From an uncultured beta proteobacterium (GTDB lineage: Bacteria; Pseudomonadota; Gammaproteobacteria; Burkholderiales; Burkholderiaceae): 36,412 nucleotides of DNA. Location: positions 1 through 36,412 of the forward strand of contig CAIUOP010000046.1 in assembly GCA_903900805.1 (NCBI GenBank), in the 5' to 3' direction. The notes under the pieces are model-generated. The model saw only the letters and a program-made list of their open reading frames with translations. It was not told where the DNA came from and searched no databases. A program made the position numbers and the translations under genes. This document shows positions 17,537 through 28,868 of this stretch, piece by piece; positions within the stretch are counted from its first letter, which is position 1; every line of letters starts with the position of its first letter.

Positions 17537-17950
17537 ATGATGCATGTACTAACTAACTTAATTAGCCACGCCCTCAGTCAAAACCTCGCTCTTATCAGCT
17601 TTTTAATGGCTTTCGGACTTTTAGTGGCGGCGCCAGCACAAGCTCAGAATAACAGCCAAGCCTTAAGTAGCTCCGAGCTTAACCGAATCAATAACCAGCC
17701 GCTTTCCCCTTCAATGAGTCCCGCAGGAGCTCTAGAAGGCCCTCAAGGCCGGCAGCCAAGCTATCAATACAAAAATGACCGGGGTACTGAAATCACAGAA
17801 TACAAGGATGTGAACGGCCCAACCCAAGTTCAGGTCAAAACTAAATACACCACTTACGAGATGTCTCCTCCAGACTCAGTGAAGCCTGGCCCTCAATCTG
17901 GAGATAGCGGCTTGCTGAGTGTGCCCAGCATCAGCATTCCCATTCAATAA
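17537..17950 (+). CDS. Small exported protein, DUF2782-like
   Basis: A 137-residue protein of unknown function. The N terminus has a signal peptide (LALISFLMAFGLLVAAPAQA, cut probably after AQA). A Ser/Pro/Gln-rich linker follows, and then a small conserved-looking segment NDRGTEITEYKDVNGPTQVQ. The segment's GTEITEYK...VQVKT pattern and the position between polA and thrB resemble the DUF2782 family of Proteobacteria. I recognise this by position and pattern only. An AAGGTG Shine-Dalgarno precedes two consecutive ATGs at 17537 and 17540. It is followed by thrB after 17 bp, probably in one transcript. Confidence 0.75.
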   Translation: MMHVLTNLISHALSQNLALISFLMAFGLLVAAPAQAQNNSQALSSSELNRINNQPLSPSMSPAGALEGPQGRQPSYQYKNDRGTEITEYKDVNGPTQVQVKTKYTTYEMSPPDSVKPGPQSGDSGLLSVPSISIPIQ

Positions 17951-17967
17951 AGATTAGTTATTGCTTC

Positions 17968-18945
17968 ATGGCTGTTTTTACCCCGATCGAACTTAAAGAC
18001 ATTTCCCATTGGATCGCTGAAGACTTCAAGATTGGTCAAGTCAGCGAAATTCGTGGCATCCATGGAGGCATCGAAAACTCTAATTTTTTCCTAGACACTA
18101 TCAAGGATGGCAAAAAAGAAGAGTATGTTTTAACGATCTTTGAAAGATTGTCTGCTCAGCAATTACCTTATTACCTAGAATTGATGCGCCACCTAGCGAA
18201 CAAGGGCATTCCTGTTCCAAAGCCGATCGAGAATCGTAAAGGTGAAATTCTGTTTTCACTCAAGGGGAAACCTGCTGCAATTGTTAGCAAACTTCCTGGA
18301 TTATCTAGACCAGAACCAGAAGCAAAACACTGCAGCATGGTTGGCAAGATGTTAGCTAAGATGCATTTAGCCGGAAAAGATTTTTCAAAAATTCAAGAAA
18401 ATCTTCGTAGCCTTGGGTGGTGGCAAAAAACAATTCCCCTAGTATTGCCACACCTAAATACATCACAAAAAGATTTACTTACTCACGAGCTGGCAATTCA
18501 AGAAAACTTTTTCAGTTCAGCCGCTTATGATGTCATTCCAGAGGGTGCTAGTCACTGCGACCTCTTTCGCGATAACGTTTTATTTGACCCCCAAGAATCA
18601 AACAGCCCTTCGAGTGATCAACTAGGCGGGTTCTTTGATTTTTATTTCGCTGGCACTGATAAGTGGTTATTTGACCTTGCAGTAACTGCAAATGATTGGT
18701 GTCTGGCGGATAATAAGCAGGACTTAGATCCTGTCCGCCTTAATTCACTCCTGAAAGCCTATCAGTCAGTCCGCCCTCTTACCAAAGAAGAGCAAGCAAG
18801 TTGGCCTCTCATGCTACGTGCTGCAGCTCTGCGTTTCTGGGTCTCCCGGCTTTGGGACTTTTATTTACCCAGAGATGCACAAATGTTGACGCCTCATGAC
18901 CCAACTCATTTTGAACGTATTCTTTTAAGTCGTCGATCCCTATGA
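17968..18945 (+). CDS. thrB: Homoserine kinase type II (ThrB, APH fold)
   Basis: This enzyme phosphorylates homoserine in threonine synthesis. The 325-residue protein belongs to the aminoglycoside-phosphotransferase-like kinase fold and is not the GHMP kinase ThrB of E. coli. Motifs: GGIENSNFFL in the nucleotide loop, YVLTIFE with the expected lysine-poor strand, the catalytic loop SHCDLFRDNVLF, and the metal-binding GFFDFYFAG. It starts MAVFTPIELKDISHWI, the usual N terminus of this type. Its stop overlaps the start of the next gene by four bases (ATGA), so the two are translationally coupled. No strong Shine-Dalgarno is visible. Confidence 0.93.
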   Translation: MAVFTPIELKDISHWIAEDFKIGQVSEIRGIHGGIENSNFFLDTIKDGKKEEYVLTIFERLSAQQLPYYLELMRHLANKGIPVPKPIENRKGEILFSLKGKPAAIVSKLPGLSRPEPEAKHCSMVGKMLAKMHLAGKDFSKIQENLRSLGWWQKTIPLVLPHLNTSQKDLLTHELAIQENFFSSAAYDVIPEGASHCDLFRDNVLFDPQESNSPSSDQLGGFFDFYFAGTDKWLFDLAVTANDWCLADNKQDLDPVRLNSLLKAYQSVRPLTKEEQASWPLMLRAAALRFWVSRLWDFYLPRDAQMLTPHDPTHFERILLSRRSL

Positions 18946-19721
18946 AACTAAACTCAGTAGCACCCGCAGAAGGTTATACCTGGATAAGACAAGGCATTTG
19001 GCTCTTCAGACAGAATCCATTAGGCTTCTTAATGCTAGTCTTTATGTATATCTTTGTTGCTCAATTGGCAGTCATTGTTCCGGTAATTGGCGTATTTGCC
19101 GTCCTACTGCTCACGCCAACATTAGCAGTAGGTTTTATGACTGCTTGTCGGCAAGCTATTCAAAAGGAACGCATCAGTCCAATGGTGTATTTAATCGCAC
19201 TAAAGTCTGGCGCCCTTGTTCGCAAACGCATCTTGCAACTAGGCATAGTGTATGGGGTTTTGATTATAGTTCTCAGCTTTACCTTGAGTCTCTTGGTTGA
19301 TTTTGAATTACTCATTCCATTGATGACAAGTGATAAGCCAATGACGCCTGAGAGTCTTCGCCAAATTTATTTGGTACTGTTCTTTGGGGCAATTTTTTAT
19401 ATCCCAATAGCGATGTTGATGTGGTTTTCCCCAGTGCTGATTGCCTGGGCGGATATGTCAGTTGCTCAAGCACTCTTTTCTAGCTTCTTAGCTTGCTGGG
19501 CAAATAAGGCAGCCTTCTTTTTGTATCTTGCGATTTGGAGTCTTATTCTGATTGCCATCCCATTAATGGTAGGCATGATTTTTGATGCAATCAATCTAGG
19601 TCAAGCAGCCTCTTTCATCATTGCACCCCTCTCTATGGGAGGCTTAACCTTAATGCAATGCTCTTTCTATGCAACGTGGAAAGCCTGCTTTACTGAAGAT
19701 GATGTAATTCCAACCGCTTAA
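18942..19721 (+). CDS. BPSS1780-like integral membrane protein
   Basis: A 259-residue membrane protein with about five to six hydrophobic helices (roughly 25-70, 88-112, 130-155, 160-205 and 215-240). The opening EGYTWIRQGIWLFRQNPLGF is the hallmark I associate with the BPSS1780 family, found in Burkholderiales and relatives and without known function. The ATGA overlap with thrB ties its translation to the kinase. A transporter role is only a guess. It ends 20 bp before the convergent uvrD stop. Confidence 0.8.
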   Translation: MKLNSVAPAEGYTWIRQGIWLFRQNPLGFLMLVFMYIFVAQLAVIVPVIGVFAVLLLTPTLAVGFMTACRQAIQKERISPMVYLIALKSGALVRKRILQLGIVYGVLIIVLSFTLSLLVDFELLIPLMTSDKPMTPESLRQIYLVLFFGAIFYIPIAMLMWFSPVLIAWADMSVAQALFSSFLACWANKAAFFLYLAIWSLILIAIPLMVGMIFDAINLGQAASFIIAPLSMGGLTLMQCSFYATWKACFTEDDVIPTA

Positions 19722-19741
19722 GAATCAAATGAGGTTTTAAA

Positions 19742-22105
19742 CTAATCAATTGCGGCAAGCTTAGCAATACTCAGTTGCAACCACTTCACGCCGTGACGTT
19801 TGAAACTCACCTGTGCGCGCGCATCAGCATCCGCACCCTCTAAGCCGGTAACACGGCCTTCACCAAACTTCGTATGAAATACGTTTTGACCAATCCTAAA
19901 TGGATAACTTCCCCGTGGTGGCGAAGCCAATCTTTTTACTTCAGTTGAAGCGGAACCAACTCGCTTGGCAGGTTTTTGATACTCACTGCCAGAGTCAAAG
20001 AAATCATTGGATTCATACTCGCGCTGACGGGTATAACCATCCTGCCAAGTGGATCCGGATTTAGCACTACCACCCCAACGCGCATCTTTTGCCTTTGGTG
20101 TGAGCCACTTCAAAGAATCAGAAGGCAATTCTTCTAAGAAACGTGACGGCATGTTGTAGCGCACTTGGCCATGCAGCATACGTGACTGAGTATGCGATAA
20201 ATACAAACGCTCTTTAGCACGAGTAATCGCAACATACATTAGGCGTCGCTCTTCCTCCAAGCCATTTTGCTCATTAATACTGTTCTCATGAGGAAATAAA
20301 CCTTCTTCAAGACCTGTAATAAATACCGAGGTGAACTCTAAGCCTTTTGCAGAGTGCACTGTCATTAATTGCACTGCATCTTGTCCCGCTTGCGCTTGGT
20401 TATCACCTGCCTCTAGCGAAGCATGGGATAAGAAGGCTGCTAAGGGTGATATATCAACAATGCCGGGAGCATTTTCTCCAGGTAGCATCGCTGCAGCAGT
20501 ATCCTGCCCGTAACCCTCTTCTGCAATGAAGGCAGTCGCGGCATTAATCAATTCTTGTAAGTTCTCTACACGATCTTGACCTTCGCGCTCTGAGAGGTAA
20601 TGCTGAATCAAACCACTATGTCCAATCACAAACTCAACAGTTTCAGGCAGAGTGTTGTGGCGTGTTGCTTCACGCATGTGATCTACTAAACGCACAAAGC
20701 CGCCAAGAGTGGCGCCGGCCTTCCCTTCTAAGGAAGAGGCAGCTGTATACAAGGAAGACTGTTGACTTCTTGCAGCGTCTTGCAATGCTTCAATTGATCT
20801 TGCTCCAATACCACGTGTTGGAAAATTGACTACCCGCGAGAAAGAGGTGTCATCGTTCGGATTTTCGAGTAGGCGCATATAAGCAAGGGCATGCTTAATT
20901 TCGGCGCGCTCAAAGAATCGCAACCCTCCATAGACGCGATACGGAATACCTGCCGAGAACAAGGCATGCTCAATGATTCGAGACTGTGCATTACTTCTAT
21001 AAAGCAACGCTATTTCAGTACGTTTAATGCCACTACTAATCAAGGCTTTAATCTCATCGACCAACCACGCGGCTTCTGCGTGATCGCTTGGTGCATCAAA
21101 GATACGAACTGGCTCACCATGGCCTGCATCGGTTCGCAGATTTTTTCCAAGTCGCTCTGAATTATTAGCAATCAAATGATTTGCTGTATCTAGGATATGT
21201 CCGTGTGAACGATAGTTCTGCTCCAACTTCACCATCATGGGGTGATACTGTTTTTCGTAAAGACGCATGTTCTCAACATCAGCACCGCGGAAGGCATAAA
21301 TACTTTGATCGTCATCACCGACAGCAAAGACTGCACTACTTCCAGCACCACTCACATTGATGCGACCGGCATCATGGCCCGACAATAATTTAAGCCAGGC
21401 ATATTGCAATGCGTTGGTATCCTGAAACTCGTCGATCAAAATATGTCGGAAGCGTTCTTGATAATGCGTACGAATGGGTTCGCTGTGCTTGAGCAACTCG
21501 TAGCTGCGTAAGAGGAGCTCTGCAAAATCCACTACACCTTCACGTTGGCATTGTTCATCGTAGGCCGCATACAGTTGTGCCATCTTTGCCTGAAAGTCAT
21601 CGCCGACTGATAAATCTTTAGGGCGCTGTCCGCGCTCTTTTGCATGAGCAATAAAGTACTGCAGTTGTTTTGGGGGGTACTTTTCATCGTCTACCTTTAA
21701 GCCCTTCAAAAGACGCTTAATAGCAGAAAGCTGATCTTGGGTATCTAAGATCTGAAATGTAGATGGCAGACCAGCTTCTTTATGGTGGGCTCGCAATAAA
21801 CGATTGCAAAGGCCATGAAAAGTGCCAATCCACATGCCTCGAGTATTAATAGGCAACATGGCACTTAATCGCACCATCATCTCTTTGGCAGCCTTATTGG
21901 TGAAAGTCACTGCTAGGACACCTATTGGCGACACCTGACCAGTCTGAATCAACCAGGCTATACGGGTAGTAAGGACACGGGTCTTACCGCTCCCGGCCCC
22001 AGCCAAAATCATGGCTGATTGAGTTTGGCCATTTTCATTGACAGGCGGGAGGGTCACTGCCTCGCGCTGTTCTGGATTGAGGTTGGCGAGCAAGTCAGAG
22101 TACAT
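19742..22105 (-). CDS. uvrD: DNA helicase II UvrD
   Basis: A 787-residue superfamily 1A 3'-5' helicase for mismatch and nucleotide-excision repair. It shows the Q-like LNPEQREAV, the Walker A motif [68 protein letters not shown] and [19 protein letters not shown]. The C terminus carries the Tudor-like module [15 protein letters not shown]...[11 protein letters not shown] typical of UvrD/PcrA and often absent from Rep. The ATG at 22105 is divergent from valS across only 24 bp. A TATAAT on its strand lies exactly 7 nt before the ATG, with no Shine-Dalgarno. Confidence 0.96.
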   Translation of the reverse strand: MYSDLLANLNPEQREAVTLPPVNENGQTQSAMILAGAGSGKTRVLTTRIAWLIQTGQVSPIGVLAVTFTNKAAKEMMVRLSAMLPINTRGMWIGTFHGLCNRLLRAHHKEAGLPSTFQILDTQDQLSAIKRLLKGLKVDDEKYPPKQLQYFIAHAKERGQRPKDLSVGDDFQAKMAQLYAAYDEQCQREGVVDFAELLLRSYELLKHSEPIRTHYQERFRHILIDEFQDTNALQYAWLKLLSGHDAGRINVSGAGSSAVFAVGDDDQSIYAFRGADVENMRLYEKQYHPMMVKLEQNYRSHGHILDTANHLIANNSERLGKNLRTDAGHGEPVRIFDAPSDHAEAAWLVDEIKALISSGIKRTEIALLYRSNAQSRIIEHALFSAGIPYRVYGGLRFFERAEIKHALAYMRLLENPNDDTSFSRVVNFPTRGIGARSIEALQDAARSQQSSLYTAASSLEGKAGATLGGFVRLVDHMREATRHNTLPETVEFVIGHSGLIQHYLSEREGQDRVENLQELINAATAFIAEEGYGQDTAAAMLPGENAPGIVDISPLAAFLSHASLEAGDNQAQAGQDAVQLMTVHSAKGLEFTSVFITGLEEGLFPHENSINEQNGLEEERRLMYVAITRAKERLYLSHTQSRMLHGQVRYNMPSRFLEELPSDSLKWLTPKAKDARWGGSAKSGSTWQDGYTRQREYESNDFFDSGSEYQKPAKRVGSASTEVKRLASPPRGSYPFRIGQNVFHTKFGEGRVTGLEGADADARAQVSFKRHGVKWLQLSIAKLAAID

Positions 22106-22111
22106 CGCCCC

Positions 22112-22121
22112 AATTATAATT
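22112..22121. promoter_or_regulatory. Palindromic -10 serving uvrD and valS
   Basis: AATTATAATT is a perfect palindrome giving TATAAT on both strands: plus 22115-22120, minus 22113-22118. It lies in the 24-bp gap between the two start codons. The discriminator is 7 nt to the uvrD ATG and 9 nt to the valS ATG. -35 elements are poor on both sides and would lie within the coding sequences. Confidence 0.55.
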
Positions 22122-22129
22122 TGCCTCTT

Positions 22130-25021
22130 ATGCCAAATGACTCAAATACCCCTAATTCTCCAGCAGCCAGTTCAGCAGACGAACTTGCCAAATCCTATGA
22201 ACCTGGCCCGATTGAAGCCTATTGGGGTCCAGAGTGGGAACGCAGGGGTATTGCCGAAGCCACTATGCTTGAAGACAAAGGTGATTTTTCCATTCAACTG
22301 CCTCCCCCAAACGTCACTGGCACTCTTCACATGGGTCATGCCTTCAACCAAACCATCATGGATGGTTTGGTTCGTCACGCACGCATGTCTGGCAAAAATA
22401 CTTTATGGGTTCCTGGCACCGACCACGCTGGTATTGCCACCCAAATCGTAGTTGAGCGTCAGCTTGATGCACAAAAAGTGACTCGTCATGACTTAGGTCG
22501 TGAAAAGTTTTTAGAAAAAGTATGGGAGTGGAAAGAAGCTTCTGGCAATACCATCACCCGTCAAATTCGTCGCCTAGGTGCTTCGATTGATTGGAGTAAA
22601 GAATATTTCACGATGGATAGCAAGATGTCCAAAGCGGTAGTTGAGGTATTTGTGCGTTTGCACGAGCAAGGTCTTATTTATCGTGGCAAACGTTTAGTGA
22701 ACTGGGATCCTGTTTTAGGTACTGCAGTGTCCGATCTTGAGGTGGTGAGTGAGGAAGAAGATGGTTCGATGTGGCACATTCGCTATCCATTAGTAGATGG
22801 CTCAGGCTCTCTCACTGTTGCTACCACCCGTCCAGAGACTTTGCTAGGTGACGTTGCAGTCATGGTGAATCCAGAGGATGAACGCTATAAACATCTGATT
22901 GGCAAGTCAGTGAACTTACCTTTATGTGACCGTCAAATCCCGATCATTGCAGATGACTATGTTGATTTGAACTTTGGCACTGGGGCAGTCAAGGTAACTC
23001 CCGCGCATGACTTTAATGACTATGCAGTGGGTCAGCGTCATCAACTACCCTTGATCAACATCCTGACATTAGATGCCAAGATCAATGAGAACGCACCAGC
23101 TACCTATCAAGGTCTGGAACGTTTTGCAGCGCGCAAGCAGGTAGTAACTGATCTAGATGCAGCAGGTCTATTAGAAAAAGTTCAGCCCCATAAACTCATG
23201 GTGCCCCGCGGTGATCGTACCCAAACGATTATTGAACCGATGCTTACTGACCAATGGTTCGTGGCAATGTCTAAACCAAGCCCTGATAACCAATACCAGC
23301 CCGGCTCATCCATTGCCGGTGCTGCATTAGATGCAGTTACTAAGGGTGACATTAAGCTTGTTCCAGAAAATTGGATCAACACTTACACCCAGTGGCTAGA
23401 AAATATTCAAGACTGGTGCATCTCACGCCAACTCTGGTGGGGCCATCAAATCCCCGCTTGGTATGGTGACGATGGCCAGATCTTCGTAGCACGAACTGAA
23501 GAAGAGGCTAAAGCCAAAGCAGCTAAGGCTGGCTACGCCGGGAAGCTTAATCGCGATCCCGATGTTCTAGACACCTGGTTTAGCTCAGCGCTTGTTCCTT
23601 TTAGCTCCTTGGGCTGGCCAGAAAAAACACCTGCTTTAAATCACTTCCTACCCTCTTCGGTATTGGTCACAGGCTTTGACATCATTTTCTTCTGGGTAGC
23701 GCGCATGGTCATGATGACTTGTCACTTCACTGGAAAAGTACCATTTCATACTGTCTATGTTCATGGTTTAGTGCGTGATGCCGAAGGCCAAAAAATGAGT
23801 AAGTCCAAAGGTAATACCTTGGACCCGATTGATTTGATCGATGGCATCCAGATTGAAGAGTTAGTAGGCAAGCGGACTACGGGCTTGATGAATCCCAAAC
23901 AAGCAGAAAGTATCAGCAAGAAGACCAAGAAAGAGTTTCCAGATGGCATTCCTGCATTTGGTACAGATGCCTTACGCTTTACCTTTGCATCTTTAGCTTC
24001 TCTTGGTCGTAACATTAACTTTGACCAGAAGCGTTGCGAAGGCTATCGCAACTTCTGTAACAAGCTCTGGAACGCGACCCGCTTTGTTCTCATGAACTGC
24101 CCTGGTGGCGATGAAGATAATGGCTTTGCACCTTGCGACAATCAATGTGGTCCAGATGGTTACTTAGATTTCTCACCAGCCGATAAATGGATTGTTTCTC
24201 AGCTACAAAGAACTGAAGCTGAAGTTGCTAAAGGTTTTGAGAACTATCGCTTTGATAACATTGCAAGCAACATCTACCAATTTGTTTGGGATGAATATTG
24301 TGATTGGTACTTAGAGCTTGCCAAGGTCCAGTTACAAACGGGTACCCCAGCACAACAGCGCGCAACCCGCCGGACTCTATTACGGGCTCTAGAAACCATT
24401 TTACGCATGGCGCATCCACTGATCCCATTTATTACTGAGACTCTTTGGCAAACTGTTGGGCCAAAGTCTGGAAAAGAGTTATCCCAACAGGCTAAACAAA
24501 CTATTGCACTGCAACCCTATCCGATTTCTCAGCCAGCAAAAATCGATGAGCAGAGTGAAGCTTGGGTAGCCCAGATTAAAGCGATTGTGGATGCCTGTAG
24601 AAACTTACGTGGTGAGATGCAAGTGCCGCCCGGTCAAAAAGTTCCTCTTTGGATTAGCGGGCCGGAAGCTTTCCTCCAAAAAGCGACGCCTTATTTACTC
24701 GCCTTAGCCAAGCTCTCTGAAGTCAAAATCTATCAGGATGAGTCTGGCCTGGAAAAAGATGCTCCTGGCGCACCAATGGCACTTGTTGGCAACCTGAAGC
24801 TGTTACTCAAAATTGAGGTGGATGTTGCGGCAGAGCGTATTAGACTCGGCAAGGAAATTGAGCGACTGGCCAATGAAATTACGAAAGCCCGTGGCAAATT
24901 GACTAACGAAAGCTTTGTAGCCCGCGCTCCAGAAGAGGTTGTTGCCCAAGAAAAACAACGGCTTGCTGGTTTTGAGCAGAATCATGAGAAGCTTGTTGCA
25001 CAATTAGAGCGTCTGAAATAA
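22130..25021 (+). CDS. valS: Valyl-tRNA synthetase
   Basis: A class I synthetase charging tRNA-Val, with editing. The 963-residue protein has the HIGH-type motif [17 protein letters not shown] (HMGH 67-70) and a CP1 editing domain ([33 protein letters not shown]). The KMSKS loop is at 555-559 ([13 protein letters not shown]). An anticodon-binding domain follows, and a C-terminal coiled coil rich in Lys/Glu. The open frame extends upstream to 22019 inside uvrD, but conservation should begin at MPNDSNTPN (ATG 22130). There is no Shine-Dalgarno before it. The galU gene follows after 35 bp. Confidence 0.97.
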   Translation: MPNDSNTPNSPAASSADELAKSYEPGPIEAYWGPEWERRGIAEATMLEDKGDFSIQLPPPNVTGTLHMGHAFNQTIMDGLVRHARMSGKNTLWVPGTDHAGIATQIVVERQLDAQKVTRHDLGREKFLEKVWEWKEASGNTITRQIRRLGASIDWSKEYFTMDSKMSKAVVEVFVRLHEQGLIYRGKRLVNWDPVLGTAVSDLEVVSEEEDGSMWHIRYPLVDGSGSLTVATTRPETLLGDVAVMVNPEDERYKHLIGKSVNLPLCDRQIPIIADDYVDLNFGTGAVKVTPAHDFNDYAVGQRHQLPLINILTLDAKINENAPATYQGLERFAARKQVVTDLDAAGLLEKVQPHKLMVPRGDRTQTIIEPMLTDQWFVAMSKPSPDNQYQPGSSIAGAALDAVTKGDIKLVPENWINTYTQWLENIQDWCISRQLWWGHQIPAWYGDDGQIFVARTEEEAKAKAAKAGYAGKLNRDPDVLDTWFSSALVPFSSLGWPEKTPALNHFLPSSVLVTGFDIIFFWVARMVMMTCHFTGKVPFHTVYVHGLVRDAEGQKMSKSKGNTLDPIDLIDGIQIEELVGKRTTGLMNPKQAESISKKTKKEFPDGIPAFGTDALRFTFASLASLGRNINFDQKRCEGYRNFCNKLWNATRFVLMNCPGGDEDNGFAPCDNQCGPDGYLDFSPADKWIVSQLQRTEAEVAKGFENYRFDNIASNIYQFVWDEYCDWYLELAKVQLQTGTPAQQRATRRTLLRALETILRMAHPLIPFITETLWQTVGPKSGKELSQQAKQTIALQPYPISQPAKIDEQSEAWVAQIKAIVDACRNLRGEMQVPPGQKVPLWISGPEAFLQKATPYLLALAKLSEVKIYQDESGLEKDAPGAPMALVGNLKLLLKIEVDVAAERIRLGKEIERLANEITKARGKLTNESFVARAPEEVVAQEKQRLAGFEQNHEKLVAQLERLK

Positions 25022-25056
25022 AACAGTAACAAATCCAGAGCGATCGGAAGCCCTTT

Positions 25057-25941
25057 ATGCCATTAACTACTAAAGCTGTCACTAAAGCCGTCTTTCCCGT
25101 TGCTGGCTTAGGCACTCGCTTTCTGCCTGCCACTAAAGCAAGTCCGAAAGAGATGCTCAATGTGGTTGATAAGCCTCTGATTCAGTATGCGGTTGAAGAA
25201 GCAATCGCAGCTGGCATTACTGAAATGATTTTTGTTACCGGTCGCAGCAAACGTGCCATTGAAGATCACTTTGATAAAGCATATGAACTTGAAGCAGAGC
25301 TGGAAGCCAAAAATAAACAAGCGCTACTAGAAATTGTGCGCAGCGTTAAGCCTAGTCATGTTGATTGTGTTTACGTACGTCAACCTGAAGCACTAGGTTT
25401 AGGTCATGCAGTTCTATGCGCAGAGAAATTAGTGCGCGATGAGCCTTTTGCCATCATCTTGGCAGATGACTTATTGGATGGACAACCGCCAGTACTTAAG
25501 CAAATGCTTCAGGTATTTAATGAGCAAAACGGTTCAGTGATTGCTGTGGAAAAGATTGATCCAGCTAAGAGCAGCTCATATGGCATTGTCTCTGGCTCCG
25601 AAGTGGCTAAAGGTATCTATCGCCTCAATGGCATCGTAGAAAAACCACAACCCAAAGATGCCCCTTCCAACCTAGCAGTTGTTGGGCGCTATGTTCTGTC
25701 CTCAGATATTTTTAGTCATATTCGAAATCTCAAACCGGGTGCTGGTGGAGAGATTCAGCTAACAGATGCGATTGCTTCATTGTTAAAGCAAGAGCCTGTC
25801 TTTGCTTATGAATACGATGGTGTGCGCTATGATTGCGGTAGTAAGCTTGGCTACCTGAAAGCCTCAGTGGAATTCGCGTTGCGTCACCCAGAAGTAGCGA
25901 CTGATTTTGCAGCCTATTTAAAGAGTCGATCTTTAAGTTAA
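25057..25941 (+). CDS. galU: UTP-glucose-1-phosphate uridylyltransferase
   Basis: This enzyme makes UDP-glucose from UTP and glucose-1-phosphate for envelope polysaccharides. The 294-residue protein begins with the nucleotide-binding signature [20 protein letters not shown], with the catalytic Lys region [18 protein letters not shown]. It has the family segments [32 protein letters not shown] and GEIQLTDAI. The length is normal for bacterial GalU. A GGAAG lies about 9 nt upstream of the ATG. It is downstream of valS on the same strand, and no functional link to it is evident. Confidence 0.96.
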   Translation: MPLTTKAVTKAVFPVAGLGTRFLPATKASPKEMLNVVDKPLIQYAVEEAIAAGITEMIFVTGRSKRAIEDHFDKAYELEAELEAKNKQALLEIVRSVKPSHVDCVYVRQPEALGLGHAVLCAEKLVRDEPFAIILADDLLDGQPPVLKQMLQVFNEQNGSVIAVEKIDPAKSSSYGIVSGSEVAKGIYRLNGIVEKPQPKDAPSNLAVVGRYVLSSDIFSHIRNLKPGAGGEIQLTDAIASLLKQEPVFAYEYDGVRYDCGSKLGYLKASVEFALRHPEVATDFAAYLKSRSLS

Positions 25942-25965
25942 GACGTTGAACTTCGTCTAATTTTC
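25941..25965 (+). terminator. Weak terminator after galU
   Basis: AGACG (25941-25945) pairs with CGTCT (25954-25958) around an 8-nt loop and is followed by AATTTTC. The stem starts at the galU stop codon. It is short, so termination may be partial. An AT-only inverted repeat (25961-25970 with 25982-25991) follows and overlaps the end of the convergent TusA-like gene. Confidence 0.4.
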
Positions 25966-25968
25966 TTC

Positions 25969-26211
25969 TTATCTTCTTTTTAAGAAGAAAACCAAGACAT
26001 CACCTTCAGTAGTACTAAAAATCAATTCATTGCCAGTTTGTTTAGCAAATGCTGGAAAGTCATGAGCGGCCCCCGAGTCGGTTGCTTTAATTTTTAGCAC
26101 TTCACCAGATTGCATAGTGGCTAAGACTTTCTTGGTTCGTAAAATAGGTAAGGGGCAATTCATGCCAATCGCATCTACCTCGGCATTAAATGCAATATTT
26201 TGATCGCTCAT
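25969..26211 (-). CDS. TusA-like sulfur-carrier protein
   Basis: An 80-residue protein of the TusA/SirA fold. The N-terminal motif is [19 protein letters not shown], with the persulfide-carrying Cys in CPLP, followed by [20 protein letters not shown] and a C-terminal strand VLVFFLKRR. TusA of E. coli relays sulfur for 2-thiouridine in tRNA; relatives serve other sulfur pathways, so the exact role here is open. I chose the ATG at 26211 because it overlaps the alaS stop as ATGA, a coupling arrangement. The frame is open five codons further to a TTG. Confidence 0.88.
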   Translation of the reverse strand: MSDQNIAFNAEVDAIGMNCPLPILRTKKVLATMQSGEVLKIKATDSGAAHDFPAFAKQTGNELIFSTTEGDVLVFFLKRR

Positions 26212-28832
26212 TTGCTCGCCACCCAATCTTTCACGCCTTCTAATGCTGCGTTTAACTTGCTTGGGTCAGTACCACCGGCCATCGCCATCTCTGGCTTGCC
26301 GCCACCTTTACCACCTACTTGCTGAGCCACAAAGTTCACAAGGTCACCTGCTTTCACTTTAGTAATGGAGTCTGCAGTCACGCCGGCAATTAAGCTAACC
26401 TTATCGCCTTGTACAGATGCTAAGACGATTGCAGCAGTTTTGAGTTTTGCTTTTAAGGCATCCATGGTTTCACGTAAGACTCCTGCATCGGCACCATCTA
26501 AGCGAACAGCCAGGACTTTGAGACCATTCACATCGATTGCTTGACCAGCTAACTCATCTCCTTGACTTGCTGCCAACTTGGAATTCACTTTTTCTAGCTC
26601 ACGCTCTGCTTGACGCAAACTCTCTTGTAATTGGGTAACGCGGTTTACTAAATCTCCTGGATGGGTTTTAAGAATCGCTGAAGCTTCGTGAAGCTTATCT
26701 TCCATGCCCTGTAAGAAGTGCAGCGCGTTCTTACCAGTGACCGCCTCAACACGACGGATGCCAGCTGCTACGCCCCCTTCAGAAACAATCTTGAGGCTGC
26801 CGATGTCACCAGTACGAGATACGTGTGTGCCGCCACAAAGCTCTTTCGAGCTGCCAATTTCTAAAACCCGAACTTCCTCACCGTACTTTTCACCAAAAAG
26901 CATCATAGCGCCAGTCTTTTGTGCATCTTCTAAAGACATAACCTTGCCTGAAGTGGCGGTATTCTCCAGAATCTCTTGATTGACAAGATCTTCAATTTTG
27001 CGAATTTGCTCAGCCGTAATCGGGGCATTGTGAGTAAAGTCGAAACGGGTCTTCGTGGCATCTACTAATGAGCCTTTTTGCTGCACATGATCACCTAATA
27101 CTTCGCGTAAAGCCTTATGCAAGATATGCGTAGCACTGTGATTACGCATCGTATCTGTTCTTTGCAAAGTATCTACCAAGGCATTAAGCGCATCACCAAC
27201 CTTTAGCTCGCCCTCAAGCAACTCCCCTTGATGACCAAAGACATCGGCCTGAATCTTGAAGGTATCTTCCACTGCAAAACGGACAGTCTCATTGCGAAGC
27301 TCACCCTTATCGCCAACCTGGCCGCCAGACTCTGCATAGAAAGGCGTGTTATCCAATACGACTACTGCAGCATCGCCCGCCTTGACCGATTGAACCGCAG
27401 AACCATCTAAATACAGGGCTGTTACCTTAGCACCCTCATGTCTCAAGGTGTCATAACCATGAAATTGGGTTGGCTTCCCTTTGTAATCCAAGCCTTGAGC
27501 TACTTTGAACTTTCCAGCTGCTCTAGCTTGATCGCGTTGCTTTTGCATCGCTACTTCAAACCCTTGAGCATCGACAGTAACGCCACGCTCACGACAAACA
27601 TCCGCGGTTAAATCTAATGGAAAACCAAAGGTGTCATGTAAGCGGAAGGCGGTGTCACCGTCAACGACTTTGGCGCCACCTGCTAACGCGCCATCCAAAA
27701 TTTCCATGCCATTGGCAATGGTCTGAAAGAAGCGCTCTTCCTCTTGCTTCAGAACTTCGCCAACTTTATCTTGTGCAGCACGTAATTCTGGATAAGCATC
27801 CCCCATCTCTTTCACGAGCGCAGATACTAACTGATAGAAGAAAGGTTTGCGGGCACCGAGCTTATAGCCATGACGAATCGCGCGCCGTGCAATACGACGC
27901 AATACATAACCGCGCCCTGCATTGCCTGGAATCACTCCATCTACAACAATAAAGCTACAGGCACGAATATGGTCGGCAATCACTTTAAGTGAAGGACTCT
28001 GCGCATCGCAATTTTGACCACCAGCAGCATCTACTGCTTCCTTAGAAGCCTTTAGTAGATTTACAAAAAGATCAATCTCATAGTTCGAATGCACGTGCTG
28101 TAAAACAGCGGCAATCCGCTCAAGACCCATGCCTGTATCCACGCTAGGCTTAGGCAGTAGATGCATTACACCTGCTTCATCGCGGTTGAACTGCATAAAG
28201 ACGTTATTCCAAATTTCAATAAAGCGATCTCCATCTTCATCTGGGCTACCAGGAGGACCGCCAGGAATATGCTCGCCGTGGTCATAAAAAATTTCTGTGC
28301 AAGGACCACAAGGGCCGGTATCACCCATCATCCAAAAATTATCAGAGGCGTAACGTGCGCCCTTGTTGTCGCCAATTCGAATAATGCGATCAGCTGGAAT
28401 ACCAATTTGCTTATTCCAAATCTCGTAAGCTTCTTCGTCTTCGGCATAGACCGTGACCAAAAGTTTTTCCTTGGGCAACTTAAATACTTGAGTTAACAAA
28501 TCCCAAGCAAATTGAATTGCGTCTCTCTTGAAATAATCCCCAAAGGAAAAGTTACCCAGCATCTCAAAAAAGGTGTGATGCCGTGAGGTATAGCCGACGT
28601 TATCCAAATCATTATGTTTTCCACCCGCCCGAATACACTTTTGAGCAGTTGTGGCGCGGTTGTAAGGGCGTTTATCAAAGCCCAAAAATACGTCTTTGAA
28701 CTGGTTCATCCCAGCATTAGTAAAAAGCAAGGTGGGATCATCCCTTGGGACTACCGGACTAGATGGAACGATTTGGTGGCCCTTTTGGGCAAAGAAATCC
28801 AGATAGGCCTGGCGAATTTGAGAGACTTTCAT
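26208..28832 (-). CDS. alaS: Alanyl-tRNA synthetase
   Basis: A class II synthetase for tRNA-Ala with an editing domain. The 874-residue protein begins [19 protein letters not shown]. Class II motifs are [28 protein letters not shown] and [15 protein letters not shown]. The editing site is HSATHILH (about 563-570) with CGGTH (about 664-668). The C-terminal DHHA1-type domain has a Gly-rich [15 protein letters not shown]. The synthetase is full-length. It is divergent from tctB. The ATG has no Shine-Dalgarno, and a good -10 ends 7 nt upstream. The TusA-like gene is coupled at its 3' end. Confidence 0.97.
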   Translation of the reverse strand: MKVSQIRQAYLDFFAQKGHQIVPSSPVVPRDDPTLLFTNAGMNQFKDVFLGFDKRPYNRATTAQKCIRAGGKHNDLDNVGYTSRHHTFFEMLGNFSFGDYFKRDAIQFAWDLLTQVFKLPKEKLLVTVYAEDEEAYEIWNKQIGIPADRIIRIGDNKGARYASDNFWMMGDTGPCGPCTEIFYDHGEHIPGGPPGSPDEDGDRFIEIWNNVFMQFNRDEAGVMHLLPKPSVDTGMGLERIAAVLQHVHSNYEIDLFVNLLKASKEAVDAAGGQNCDAQSPSLKVIADHIRACSFIVVDGVIPGNAGRGYVLRRIARRAIRHGYKLGARKPFFYQLVSALVKEMGDAYPELRAAQDKVGEVLKQEEERFFQTIANGMEILDGALAGGAKVVDGDTAFRLHDTFGFPLDLTADVCRERGVTVDAQGFEVAMQKQRDQARAAGKFKVAQGLDYKGKPTQFHGYDTLRHEGAKVTALYLDGSAVQSVKAGDAAVVVLDNTPFYAESGGQVGDKGELRNETVRFAVEDTFKIQADVFGHQGELLEGELKVGDALNALVDTLQRTDTMRNHSATHILHKALREVLGDHVQQKGSLVDATKTRFDFTHNAPITAEQIRKIEDLVNQEILENTATSGKVMSLEDAQKTGAMMLFGEKYGEEVRVLEIGSSKELCGGTHVSRTGDIGSLKIVSEGGVAAGIRRVEAVTGKNALHFLQGMEDKLHEASAILKTHPGDLVNRVTQLQESLRQAERELEKVNSKLAASQGDELAGQAIDVNGLKVLAVRLDGADAGVLRETMDALKAKLKTAAIVLASVQGDKVSLIAGVTADSITKVKAGDLVNFVAQQVGGKGGGKPEMAMAGGTDPSKLNAALEGVKDWVASK

Positions 28833-28839
28833 GCAGATA

Positions 28840-28868
28840 ATTATCGCATTGCCCTCTCTCTAGGGCAA
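28840..28868 (-). promoter_or_regulatory. alaS promoter, probably leaderless
   Basis: On the minus strand TTGCCC (28868-28863), a 17-bp spacer and GATAAT (28845-28840) form a near-consensus sigma70 promoter. TGC directly before the hexamer gives an extended -10. Only 7 nt (TATCTGC) separate the -10 from the alaS ATG at 28832, so transcription should begin at or next to the start codon. Confidence 0.65.

Noticed and set aside
22019..22129. N-terminal extension of valS into the uvrD coding region
   Set aside because: It begins at a non-ATG codon inside uvrD on the opposite strand, and ValRS homology starts after the ATG at 22130.
25961..25991. Intrinsic terminator shared by galU and the TusA-like gene
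   Set aside because: The 10-bp stem is made almost wholly of T/C against A/G runs with alternative slipped pairings, and it overlaps the TusA-like C-terminal codons; listed only as part of the weaker galU terminator.
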